From positions 1 through 64,000 of the forward strand of contig JANYKT010000073.1 of the NCBI GenBank assembly GCA_025358085.1: a DNA stretch of 64,000 bases. Reading direction: 5' to 3'. Positions 44,248 to 55,744 of the stretch are shown piece by piece. Positions within the stretch are counted from its first letter, which is position 1. The number at the start of each line of letters is the position of its first letter. The translations under genes and the position numbers were made by a program. This DNA comes from Deltaproteobacteria bacterium (GTDB lineage: Bacteria; Myxococcota; Myxococcia; Myxococcales; 40CM-4-68-19). A model generated the notes under the pieces. It did no database searches. It had not been told where the DNA came from and saw only the letters and a program-made list of their open reading frames with translations.

Positions 44248-44751
44248 TCAGAGTGGTCGACGGGCCGCAATCTGACGCGCGAGCTCGTGAAGGACCGGCA
44301 ACGCAGCGCGATCCTTGGGGCGGTTCGCTGCGGTCTTGGAGCGAATGATGTCGTCCAGGGAAGCGGTTGGCGCGACCACTCCCCCAAGTTCAAACTGCTC
44401 TTGATGTTGAACCAGTTCGGCGTAACCCGCGGTGCCTGAGGGCTGGAACGTCAGGTCCAGATCCCCAGCGTCCGTTTCGAGATTGAGCAACTCGACACCG
44501 GCCAGGAACTTTTCGTCGCAGGCGAAAGGCAGTCCGCGCTCAACCCCTTCAGTCCGAATTCGTGCCTTCAACTCGTTGAGCGCGAGGGCCAACTGTCGCA
44601 GGTTCTCGACCTCGCGCGCGGGACAGACGTCCGTATCACCGGTACGCAGCGGCGATCCATGAAGGGCGGCCCCGACGCCGCCAACCAGAACGTAGCGAAC
44701 ACCATGGCGATTGAGAACCTCCACCACGACGTCGGGCCGGAAGCCGGGCAT
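44248..44751 (-). CDS. Nucleotidyltransferase-fold protein
   Basis: A 167-residue minimal nucleotidyltransferase-like protein. VRYVLVGGVGAALHGSPLRTG supplies the Gly motif and DTDVCPA the paired aspartates; LDLTFQPSGTAGY supplies the third acidic residue. Such proteins are frequently encoded with a short partner, as here (44757-44942, five bases upstream), in what look like toxin-antitoxin pairs. Which partner would be toxic is not known from sequence. Confidence 0.78.
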   Translation of the reverse strand: MPGFRPDVVVEVLNRHGVRYVLVGGVGAALHGSPLRTGDTDVCPAREVENLRQLALALNELKARIRTEGVERGLPFACDEKFLAGVELLNLETDAGDLDLTFQPSGTAGYAELVQHQEQFELGGVVAPTASLDDIIRSKTAANRPKDRAALPVLHELARQIAARRPL

Positions 44752-44756
44752 GAAAT

Positions 44757-44942
44757 CTAGCCGACGCGGCGGGCGCGGCCGGCAAGATCCTCGAAGGCCA
44801 GAATGTCCATGAGATACCGCAGACGCTCGGCGGGCGAGAGACGCAACCGCGCTGCAACCTGGCTACGTTCGTCGGCGGACAGGGCGCTGTCCTGGGTTCC
44901 CCCCGATGACTCTTGCCCCCGCTTGACCTCAGGTTCCGACAT
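44757..44942 (-). CDS. Small partner of the nucleotidyltransferase (antitoxin-like)
   Basis: A 61-residue protein, hydrophilic at the N-terminus, with the C-terminal helix LSPAERLRYLMDILAFEDLA often seen in short genes that precede nucleotidyltransferase genes. It ends five bases before the next ATG. The pairing suggests a two-component toxin-antitoxin-like module; the assignment rests on layout and weak likeness. Confidence 0.6.
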   Translation of the reverse strand: MSEPEVKRGQESSGGTQDSALSADERSQVAARLRLSPAERLRYLMDILAFEDLAGRARRVG

Positions 44943-45019
44943 AAATTGAGTCTACGTCAAAACGCCCAAATGGAAATCGATGAGCCTTCCCTCCGCCGCC
45001 GCCGAGCCTGAGAAGAAAG

Positions 45020-45348
45020 CCATGGCCAAGAAGTAGAAGCACATCGCAGACCTTCGAGTCGAAGACCTGGCCCGGGAGCGCGACGCGCGCGAGCCCGGCT
45101 TCAAGGCGCAGGTCAGTGCTCGCGTCGAGCAGCTCGCGATCGCCCACCAACTCGCCCTGCGCGAGAGGCGCAAGCTCACCCAGGGCGAGTTGGCCGTGCG
45201 CGCCGGCTCCGGACAGCCGGCCATCGCTCGCATTGAGGCCGGCAAGCCGGTCGCCATGGTGGCCGAGAAGGCGAAACACAAGGACGAAGCCGGCCCGGGC
45301 GGCGGCGGCGCGGGCGCCCTCTACCTGGCGCAGCTCATCGAGGCGTAA
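45020..45348 (+). pseudogene. XRE-type HTH remnant fused to a groEL tail fragment
   Basis: The frame reads MAKK, a TAG stop at 45034-45036, then KHIADLRVEDLARERDA, GFKAQVSARVEQLAIAHQLA and a Cro/C1-type helix-turn-helix (LRERRKLTQGELAVRAGSGQ, PAIARIEAG). After EAGK the expected end of an antitoxin HTH is replaced by [19 protein letters not shown], the C-terminus of GroEL, and then ALYLAQLIEA. The DNA 45253-45310 matches groEL 31306-31363 at 56 of 58 bases. Without the TAG it would resemble a RelB/HigA-like antitoxin. There is no start codon in frame after the TAG. Confidence 0.7.
45253..45310 (+). repeat. Copy of the groEL 3' end
   Basis: Fifty-eight bases identical to groEL 31306-31363 except at 45276 and 45277. 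They are in the same reading frame as in groEL. Confidence 0.93.
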
Positions 45349-45399
45349 CCCGCGTCGGCGGCGATGAACTGATTTCCGGGGGACTGGCTGCGCTGCAGC

Positions 45400-46349
45400 A
45401 GCCTTCGGCGCCGCGCCGGCCGCCGCTGCCCGGCGCAACTCTGTGGGGACCATGTCCGCCACCAGCCGCACCCGGGGGACATCCAGCGCCGACTTCGGGC
45501 AGACGAGGTGGAGCGCGCCGCGCTGGAATTTGCCGAGGTCCACCTCGAGGGGCACCAGCGTAGAGGCGCGCTGCAAGCGGTGCGCGACCCGCGGCAGCAC
45601 CATCGCGCCCAGGCCCGCCTCGCGGCGGCGAGGTTAACGAGGAAGTGGTCCGAAGTGAAGGCCGGCACGAACCCCGGTCGCTGGGCGCGTAGCTGGGGGT
45701 TGGGCGGGAGATCCTCCCACGGCGCAGCCCAGGCGATCCAGGGCAGCGCGTCTAGCCGCAGCGGCCCGCGCGGCAGCCGCGCCCGCAGCGCTCGCGAGAC
45801 GAAGACGGCGTTCTCGAAGTGGAAGGTTTCCAGCAGCGCAAGCTCGGATGATTCGGCGCGCTGTCCGCGCTCGCCGCCCGCCTGCTCGCGCGGTGGAGGC
45901 TGGACGCGAAGAGCCAAGTCGGCCTCGCCGCGCGGGAGATCGAGGTACTCCATCGACGAGATTGGCTCCAGCCGCAGTCCGCGGTGTCGCTCGCCGAGGA
46001 AGGCTGCGAAGGGCGCGAGAAAGTCAAAGGCGATGAAGGGCGGCGCGGTGAAGCGCACCAGGCCGGTCACCGCGCGGTCGGTGGAGGCGGCGGCGCGGCC
46101 CACCTCGCCCGCCCACTCGGCCATGCGCCGGGCCGGGTCCGGCAGCCGCTCTCCGCGACAGTGAGCGCCGCGCCCGCGACGCTGCGCCGGAAGAGCTTCT
46201 CGCCCAGCGCGTGCTCGAGCAGCGCCAGCCGCCGCGTCACGGTGGGCTGTCCCCAGCGCAGCCGCCGCGCCGCTCACGCTCCCCGCCTCGGCGACGGCGA
46301 GGAAGAGCCGCACGTGCTCCAGCTGATATCCATATCTGGATGACTTCAT
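45400..46349 (-). pseudogene. LysR-family regulator with three frameshifts
   Basis: Read on the minus strand, the protein is a LysR regulator. QLEHVRLFLAVAEAGSVSGA is the HTH start. After a shift near 46265, RWGQPTVTRRLALLEHALGE and KLFRRSVAGAALT follow. After a second near 46153, GERLPDPARRMAEW, FTAPPFIAFDFLAPFAAFLG and the effector domain follow. After a third near 45627, GAMVLPRVAHRLQRASTLVP ends the protein. No stop is found where a LysR should end. The ATG at 46349 has AGAAGAG upstream and is 64 bases from the divergent metallo-hydrolase gene, which it probably once controlled. Confidence 0.8.
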
Positions 46350-46413
46350 GCCATCTCTTCTGTTTTCCATCCATCCACGGATGGGTACATCTGGGGCATC
46401 CCGGAGGTTGCCC

Positions 46414-47406
46414 ATGACACGGATTGCCCCTCATTCTCTCGCCGGTTCGCTCGCGATGCTTTACGTCCTCACCCTCGCCACCGGCTGCGCGTTGACCAGC
46501 CACGATCGGCGGCGGGCCGAGCTCGGCGTCGCGCGGCCCTCCAGCGCGCTCTTGGCCGTCATCGACCAGCCCGGCCCGGTGGAGCTGACCACGGTGGTCG
46601 CCGCCGACTGGGCGGTGGAGCGGTCGGGGCTGATCAACCTCGATCACCCGCGGGCGAAGGCGGCCGGCCTGCAGGACGGCGACGAGCCCATCCAGGTCTA
46701 CTTCCACGTGCTCCGCCACCCGCAGCGGGGCCTCTTCGCCGTCGATGCCGGCCTCGAGCGGGCGCTGGGCGATCACCCGGACCAGTCGCACATCTCCGGG
46801 ATGGTGCGGTCGAAAATGAACCTCGAGAAACTGCACCTCAGGACTCCGCTGGCCGACTGGCTTTCGTCCCACCCCGCGGAGCCGCTGCGCGGCGTCTTCC
46901 TGACGCACCTGCACCTCGACCACAGCGGCGGGCTCGTCGACCTGCCCGCGGGCACGCAGCTCTACGTCGGGCCGGGCGAGGGCGCCGAGCGCGCCTTGCT
47001 GAACCTATTCGTGCAGAGCTCGACCGATCGCGCGCTCGAGGGAAAGGCGCCCCTGGAGGAGCTGCCCTTCTTGCCCGACGCGGACGGCCGATTTGAAGGC
47101 GTGGTCGACGTGTTCGGCGACGGCTCGGTCTGGGCGCTGCTCGTCCCGGGCCACACCCAGGGCAGCATCGCCTTGGTGGTGCGCACCCGGCAGGGCCCAG
47201 TGCTGCTCACCGGCGACGCCTGCCACACGCGCTGGGGCTGGGAGCACGACGTCGAGCCCGGCTCCTTCTCGTCCGACCGACCGCGCAGCGCCGAAAGCCT
47301 CGCCCGGCTACGGAGGCTCGCCGCCGAGCACCCCGCGCTGGAGGTGCGGCTCGGCCACCAACGTTTGCCGGTGGTCAAGGGCGCGCGAACCGCAGCCGGG
47401 AGATAG
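46414..47406 (+). CDS. Metallo-beta-lactamase-fold lipoprotein
   Basis: A 330-residue zinc hydrolase with a lipoprotein signal (LAMLYVLTLATGC). The core motif is FLTHLHLDHSGG; later metal ligands are in VPGHTQGSIAL and LTGDACHT, with GHQRLP at the end. The pattern resembles lactonase-like members of the fold, but the substrate cannot be named. The ATG at 46414 is preceded by GGAGG at six bases; the frame is open to 46348 but the lipoprotein signal starts here. Divergent from the broken LysR gene. Confidence 0.87.
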   Translation: MTRIAPHSLAGSLAMLYVLTLATGCALTSHDRRRAELGVARPSSALLAVIDQPGPVELTTVVAADWAVERSGLINLDHPRAKAAGLQDGDEPIQVYFHVLRHPQRGLFAVDAGLERALGDHPDQSHISGMVRSKMNLEKLHLRTPLADWLSSHPAEPLRGVFLTHLHLDHSGGLVDLPAGTQLYVGPGEGAERALLNLFVQSSTDRALEGKAPLEELPFLPDADGRFEGVVDVFGDGSVWALLVPGHTQGSIALVVRTRQGPVLLTGDACHTRWGWEHDVEPGSFSSDRPRSAESLARLRRLAAEHPALEVRLGHQRLPVVKGARTAAGR

Positions 47407-47578
47407 CGCGGCCAGGCGGCATTCAGGTCACCGGAGGAACTGGCCATCTCTGCCGAAGGGTCGTCGAGAATCTGCGAAACACGCTCCCCCTGAAAGGGAG
47501 ATCTCCCAGCGGGCGCCCGGCAATTGAACTGACCCTCTGCTCGCGCCGCTCCGTGCCAGACTGTCATACACTCGCGCC

Positions 47579-48421
47579 ATGGATCTCAGGCTCGCGGGCA
47601 AGTCTGCGCTGCTGATCGGGGCTGGGCGCGGCATCGGCGGTGCGGCGGCGCTGGCGCTCGCGCGCGAGGGCTGCAACGTCGCCGTGGTGGCGCGCACGCG
47701 GGACGTCGTCGAGGAGCGAGCCGCGCAGTGCCGCAAGGCCGGGGCGCCGAAGAGCCTGGGAATCGCTGCCAACGCCACGGACCCATTGCAACTCGAGAGC
47801 GCGGTGGAACGGGCGGCCGAAGCGCTGGGCGGCCTCGACATCTTGATCACGCTCGTGGGTGGCAGCTCGCCGGGCGGCACCGCCGACGCCGACTGGGGCG
47901 CGGCCTGGGAGCAAAACTTCTGGCCGGCCGTGCGCGCCAGCCGCTTCGCGCTGCCGTTGCTCACGCACAGCGCCGCCCGCCGCGGCTTTGCTTCCTCCAT
48001 GCCGGCGACCGAGTTCAGCACCACCACTCCCGCGCCGGTGGCGGTCCGGCGGGAGCCGAGCGTCATCCTGCATGTGGCCAGCATCTGGGGTCGCGAAGGT
48101 GGCGGGTCGCTCTCGTACAACGCAGCCAAGTCGGCGCTCATCTCCCTCGCCCACGAGCAGGCACGCGAGCTTGCCCCTCGCGGTGTTCGCGTGCTCAGCC
48201 TTGCGCCGGGCAGCATCCTTCACCCTGGCGGCTCCTGGGAGAGGCGGCTGCAGAGGGACCCCGCGGTCACCAACGCTTTCGTGCAGCGCGAGATCCCCTT
48301 TGGCCGTTTCGGCACCGCCGAGGAAGCGGGCGACGTCATCGCCTTCCTGGTCAGCCCCCGCGCCTCCTGGATCGCAGGCGCCTGCGTCGTCGTTGACGGC
48401 GGCCAGTCGCGCAGTTTCTGA
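47579..48421 (+). CDS. Short-chain dehydrogenase/reductase
   Basis: A 280-residue classical SDR using NAD(P). The cofactor motif is IGAGRGIGGAAA. The catalytic Tyr and Lys are in LSYNAAKSA, with the serine in VASIWG just before, and the C-terminus IAGACVVVDGGQS is usual. A loop of about 25 residues (GFASSMPATEFSTTTPAPVA) is inserted before the catalytic serine strand, making the protein longer than the typical 250. Glutaredoxin follows after 14 bases. Substrate unknown. Confidence 0.9.
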   Translation: MDLRLAGKSALLIGAGRGIGGAAALALAREGCNVAVVARTRDVVEERAAQCRKAGAPKSLGIAANATDPLQLESAVERAAEALGGLDILITLVGGSSPGGTADADWGAAWEQNFWPAVRASRFALPLLTHSAARRGFASSMPATEFSTTTPAPVAVRREPSVILHVASIWGREGGGSLSYNAAKSALISLAHEQARELAPRGVRVLSLAPGSILHPGGSWERRLQRDPAVTNAFVQREIPFGRFGTAEEAGDVIAFLVSPRASWIAGACVVVDGGQSRSF

Positions 48422-48435
48422 TTATAAGTAGCGGT

Positions 48436-48687
48436 ATGAAACCCGTGACCATCTATACGACGCCCTATTGCCCCTTCTGCGCGCGCGCCAAGAAGCTTTT
48501 GACCCAGAAGAAGATCGCTTACAAAGAAATCGACGTCTCGACCGACGACGCCGCGCGCGACCAGCTGGCGCAGCGCACCGGCCAGCAGACGGTCCCGCAG
48601 ATTTATATCGGCGACACGCACGTCGGCGGGTCCGACGACCTTTACGCGTTGGAGCAGAAGGGAGAGCTGGACGCGCTGCTCCAATAA
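48436..48687 (+). CDS. grxC: Glutaredoxin (GrxC type)
   Basis: An 83-residue dithiol glutaredoxin that reduces disulfides with glutathione. The active site is YTTPYCPFCARAKKLL; TVPQIYIGDTHVGGSDDLYAL supplies the cis-proline and glutathione-binding segment. Length is typical. Close behind the SDR gene. Confidence 0.95.
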   Translation: MKPVTIYTTPYCPFCARAKKLLTQKKIAYKEIDVSTDDAARDQLAQRTGQQTVPQIYIGDTHVGGSDDLYALEQKGELDALLQ

Positions 48688-48698
48688 AGCTTGGCGGC

Positions 48699-49112
48699 TC
48701 AGTGAACGAAGAGGTGGGCCGCGATGGCGTTGCAGGCGGAGATCACCGCGCGCGGCGCGACCACCGCGGGCGCCGACGCGACACCGAACAGCAGCAGGAG
48801 CAGCAACAGCCGCTTGCGCCGGGAGCCCGGCAACCCGTCGAGCAGCAGCAACGGCGCGGCGCAAACCGTGGCCCCGACCAGGCACGCAAGCGCGGGCGGA
48901 AGTCCGTTCGCGAAAAAACCTGACGCCACCACGCAGACGGCAGAGACGTGAAAGAGGTCGCGCCCGTTGCCGGCGAACCAGCGCCCCCGATATTTCTCTG
49001 CCAGGGTGCGCGACATCTCCAGCAGCGCGCTCGCGGTCAGGATTGCGCTGACCGAGAGAAGCGGCCCCAGCGGCGCTTCGAGAATCGGACTGTAGCTCCC
49101 GAGCGGCTCCAT
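48699..49112 (-). CDS. Small membrane protein
   Basis: A 137-residue protein with three or four hydrophobic segments (GPLLSVSAILTASALLE; VSAVCVVASGFFANG; LACLVGATVCAAPLLLLDG; RLLLLLLLFGVASAP). The frame is open upstream to 49385, but that part overlaps the lipoprotein gene on the other strand; the ATG at 49112 gives a credible protein. Convergent with glutaredoxin. No family recognised. Confidence 0.62.
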   Translation of the reverse strand: MEPLGSYSPILEAPLGPLLSVSAILTASALLEMSRTLAEKYRGRWFAGNGRDLFHVSAVCVVASGFFANGLPPALACLVGATVCAAPLLLLDGLPGSRRKRLLLLLLLFGVASAPAVVAPRAVISACNAIAAHLFVH

Positions 49113-49155
49113 CAGCGGTTGCGAGATAGCACGGCCTTCCGCACAATGCGCGTCC

Positions 49156-49707
49156 GTGCGAACCCTGCTCGTCCTGCTCACTTCCTGCGCGCTCTTCACT
49201 TCCTGCATCGAGCGCCCCTTCGACGCGCCCGTCGCTGCGCCCTCGCGCGCCACCGTCGATCGCGCCGCGCTGCCGGGCGTGCTCATTTCGGCCCCGCCCG
49301 CCGACGCCATTCCGGTCGAGGCGGTCTTCGGCAACGCGGCCGAGCTGGTCGCGTACCGGCTGGAGCCAAAAGCGCTGCTCCCCAACCAGAAGGCGCGGCT
49401 GACCTTCTACTGGCGCTGCCGGGCGCCGCTCGAAGCGTGGCACATCTTCGTCCATCTCGACGAGGCCGAAGGCGGCCGCATCCACGCCGAGCACGACCCC
49501 GCCTCTGGCCGCTTCCCCACCGACGCGTGGAAGCCGGGCGACCTGATCGCCGACACCATCACCTTCGAGGCGCACCTGAATCCGTTGCTGCTCTACGTGG
49601 GACTGTTCTCGCAGGGCGAGACGCGGCTCACGCTGAGTGCGCCCGGTCGCGGCCGCGATGACGGGAACAGCCGGCTCTTCGTCGCTGCGCTGCCGATCGC
49701 GCGCTGA
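49156..49707 (+). CDS. Lipoprotein of unknown function
   Basis: A 183-residue lipoprotein (signal LVLLTSCALFTSC). The mature protein is a predicted beta-sandwich: AAELVAYRLEPKALLPNQKA, RLTFYWRCRAPLEAWHIFVH and PTDAWKPGDLIADTITFEAH resemble the domain found beside some membrane glycosyltransferases. The GTG at 49156 lacks a clear ribosome site. Its stop overlaps the next ATG (TGATG), so it is coupled to the HupE-like gene. Confidence 0.7.
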   Translation: MRTLLVLLTSCALFTSCIERPFDAPVAAPSRATVDRAALPGVLISAPPADAIPVEAVFGNAAELVAYRLEPKALLPNQKARLTFYWRCRAPLEAWHIFVHLDEAEGGRIHAEHDPASGRFPTDAWKPGDLIADTITFEAHLNPLLLYVGLFSQGETRLTLSAPGRGRDDGNSRLFVAALPIAR

Positions 49708-50801
49708 TGCGCAAGCTCGCGCTCCTGCTCCTGCTCGCGCCCGCGGCGGCGCTGGCTCACGCCACCAGCATCTCGTACAGCGAACTTTCGGTGGACGGCA
49801 GCACGGTGCACGGCGAATTGCGCTTCTCGCTCCCGGATCTGCAGACGCAGGGGCCGATCGATCCGGCGCGGCTGGACCCCGCGGTGCTGCGCCCGCTGGT
49901 GCTCGACCCCTTCGTCATTTCGCAGGACGGCAAGCCCTGCCTGCTCTCGCCGTCGATCGCGGCGCGCCTGGACGGGTCCGACGGCGTCACGCTGCTGGCG
50001 TCGTGGGCCTGCCCCGCGCCAGTGCGGACGTTCGCGGTCCGCGTGGGCTTCCTCGATTCGTTCCCGCTCGGCCACACCCACTTGTCGCGCGTGGTGCTGG
50101 GTCCGGGCGAGGTGGCGCAGCGGGTGGCGCAGGCGGACTCGCCCAGCTTCGAAGTGACTGCGAACGGCGGCGCCTCGTCTTCCGGCGGCGTGCGGTTTCT
50201 GCTCCTCGGGATCGAGCACAGCGCGTTCGGCCCGGAACACCTCGCGTTCCTGCTGGCGCTGCTCATCCTTGGCAGTGCCCTCGGCGAGCGACAGGCGCGC
50301 CCGCTCGCGAACAGCGAGTGGGGCTCCCTGCGCGAGCGAGCGGCGGCGACTTTTTTCGCTTTCGCCGAGCCGTTGCGGGTCATCACCGCCTTCACCGTCG
50401 CGCACTCGATCGCGGTGCTGCTCGCCGCGCTGGGCCCGATCGCGCTGCCGTCCCGCGCGCTTGACGTCCTGCTCGCCTTGCTGGTCGCGGTCGCTGGCGC
50501 CGAGAACCTCTGGGCGCTGCGCCGGGGCCCGCGCAGCCTCATCGCACTCCAGCGCCGCTGGGTCCTGGCCTCTGCGCTGGGCGCGGTGCACGGCCTGGGC
50601 TTCGCGGGGCTGCTGCCGCGCGCGGTGCTCGCCCTGGGCATGCTTCCCTTCAGCGTCGGGCTCGAAGCCGGTCAGCTGGGGATGGTCGCGGCCGCCTGGC
50701 CACTGCGCGGATGGCTCCGCAGACACCCGCTCGTCGCCCGCGCAGGCTCGGCAGCAACGGTCGTGATCGCGCTGCTCTGGCTCGCCGCCCGGCTGCGGTA
50801 A
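49707..50801 (+). CDS. HupE/UreJ-like membrane protein
   Basis: A 364-residue protein with a signal peptide (LALLLLLAPAAALAHA), a periplasmic beta domain of about 150 residues and a C-terminal half with about six transmembrane helices. GIEHSAFGPEHLAFLLALLI and FTVAHSIAVLLAAL carry the conserved histidines of the HupE/UreJ_2 family, which is linked to nickel or other metal handling. GAVHGLGFAGLLP is another hallmark. Coupled to the lipoprotein gene upstream. Metal specificity is not shown. Confidence 0.82.
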   Translation: MRKLALLLLLAPAAALAHATSISYSELSVDGSTVHGELRFSLPDLQTQGPIDPARLDPAVLRPLVLDPFVISQDGKPCLLSPSIAARLDGSDGVTLLASWACPAPVRTFAVRVGFLDSFPLGHTHLSRVVLGPGEVAQRVAQADSPSFEVTANGGASSSGGVRFLLLGIEHSAFGPEHLAFLLALLILGSALGERQARPLANSEWGSLRERAAATFFAFAEPLRVITAFTVAHSIAVLLAALGPIALPSRALDVLLALLVAVAGAENLWALRRGPRSLIALQRRWVLASALGAVHGLGFAGLLPRAVLALGMLPFSVGLEAGQLGMVAAAWPLRGWLRRHPLVARAGSAATVVIALLWLAARLR

Positions 50802-50907
50802 AGGCTGTGGGTCCGTACCCGGCGCTGTGAGCCCCTGCTGTCGGCGAGTCTGGCGTCAGACCCAGGTCATCAATTGCCGCATTGATTGCCCATTGAACTG
50901 CGCGGGC

Positions 50908-51905
50908 TCAAGCAGTGGGGCGCCAACTCTGCAAGATTCGCATGTAATTCGCGCGGGAGAAGGCGTTCGGGTCGGGGCAGTGCGAGAGGCTCATGCTGCC
51001 AATCATCTGCTGCACCGACTCGTATTCATGCTCCTGCATCCAGCGCTCCATCTGCGCTCGTATGGTGCGCAGGTATTTAGGGCCGTGCTTGAGCAGCGCC
51101 GAGACCACCTGCACGGCGCTCGCGCCCGCCATGAGGGACTTGATGGCATCGATTCCGGAATGCACGCCGCCCGAGACGGCGAGCGGAATTTTAAGTCCGG
51201 GCTTGACGATGGCGAGCCAGCGCAGCCGCAACAACAGCTCGGACGGATCGGAGAGGTGCAGAATCGGCGCGGCCTCCAGGCTCTCCGCGCTGATATCTGG
51301 CTGGTAGAAGCGATTGAACAGCACCAGACCGTCGGCGCCCGACGCTTCGAGCTCGCGAGCAAAGTGTGGCAGCGCGGAAAAGAACGGCGACAACTTCACG
51401 GCAATGGGGATCTTTACAGCTTGCTTGACCGCGCGCACGACGTCCAGAGTGCGCCGCTCCACCATCCCGCTTCCTTCCGTGGGATCGGTGGCCAGGTAAT
51501 AGACGTTCAGCTCCAGCGCGGCCGCGCCCGCTTCCTCGACCTGTTTGGCGTAATCGAGCCAGCCCCGGGTGGTAATGCCGTTCAATGATCCAATCACCGG
51601 CACATTGACCGCATCGGAAAGGCGGCGGAGCTGGTCCAGATACTCGTCAGGTCCGAGCGAGAACTCGCTCGCCCTGGGAAAGTACGAGGTCGCTTCGGCG
51701 GAGGCCTCGGCGTGCGACTCGATCGAATAGATGGTGCCCGTCATCTCGCGCGTAATCTGCTCCTCGAAGAGCGAGTGTAGAATGATCGCCGACGCGCCGG
51801 AATCCTCGAGGATGCGCGCGACGTCGAGATTGTCGGCGAGCGGCGAGGCTCCGGGCATCAGCGGCGAGTCCAGCTTGATGCCCAGATAGCTTGTCTTGAA
51901 ATCCA

Positions 51906-51906
<1 letters not shown>
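50908..51906 (-). CDS. Dihydroorotate dehydrogenase-like flavoprotein
   Basis: A 332-residue TIM-barrel FMN protein of the dihydroorotate dehydrogenase-like group that accompanies pyruvate:ferredoxin oxidoreductase. Visible parts are LDSPLMPGASPLADN, VPVIGSLNGITTRGW, IPIAVKLSPFF, ADGLVLFNRFY and the FMN-phosphate segment IPLAVSGGVHSG. Its ATG overlaps the nifJ stop by one base, so they form an operon. It probably is not the pyrimidine-pathway enzyme; the real substrate of the group is not known to me. Confidence 0.87.
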
Positions 51907-55472
<3,566 letters not shown>

Positions 55473-55744
55473 GGGCTATCTCCTGTCGCGAGGATGACCG
55501 GCCGCTTCGGTGCAGGAACCGGTCCACCGCAAAAGACCGGCGCAGCGGCGCAAATGAGCATCAATGAGCCGCAGCATCTGCGCGGCCGGTGCATGATTTG
55601 CGCGAAGCGGTGTGACCTGCTGCCGCGCGGCAGAACGTGCCATTCCCGCGGCGTGGGCTCGCGGTGAAAGACCGCGTGTTTCCAGTTGCCGCCGAAATTG
55701 CATAGGCGGTCTGGCGTCCCCCGCAAGCGGATTGGAACCGCAGC

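Noticed and set aside
55473-55744. A sigma-54 promoter upstream of nifJ
   Set aside because: A TGGCAC-like box exists, but the spacing to the GC element is two bases too short.
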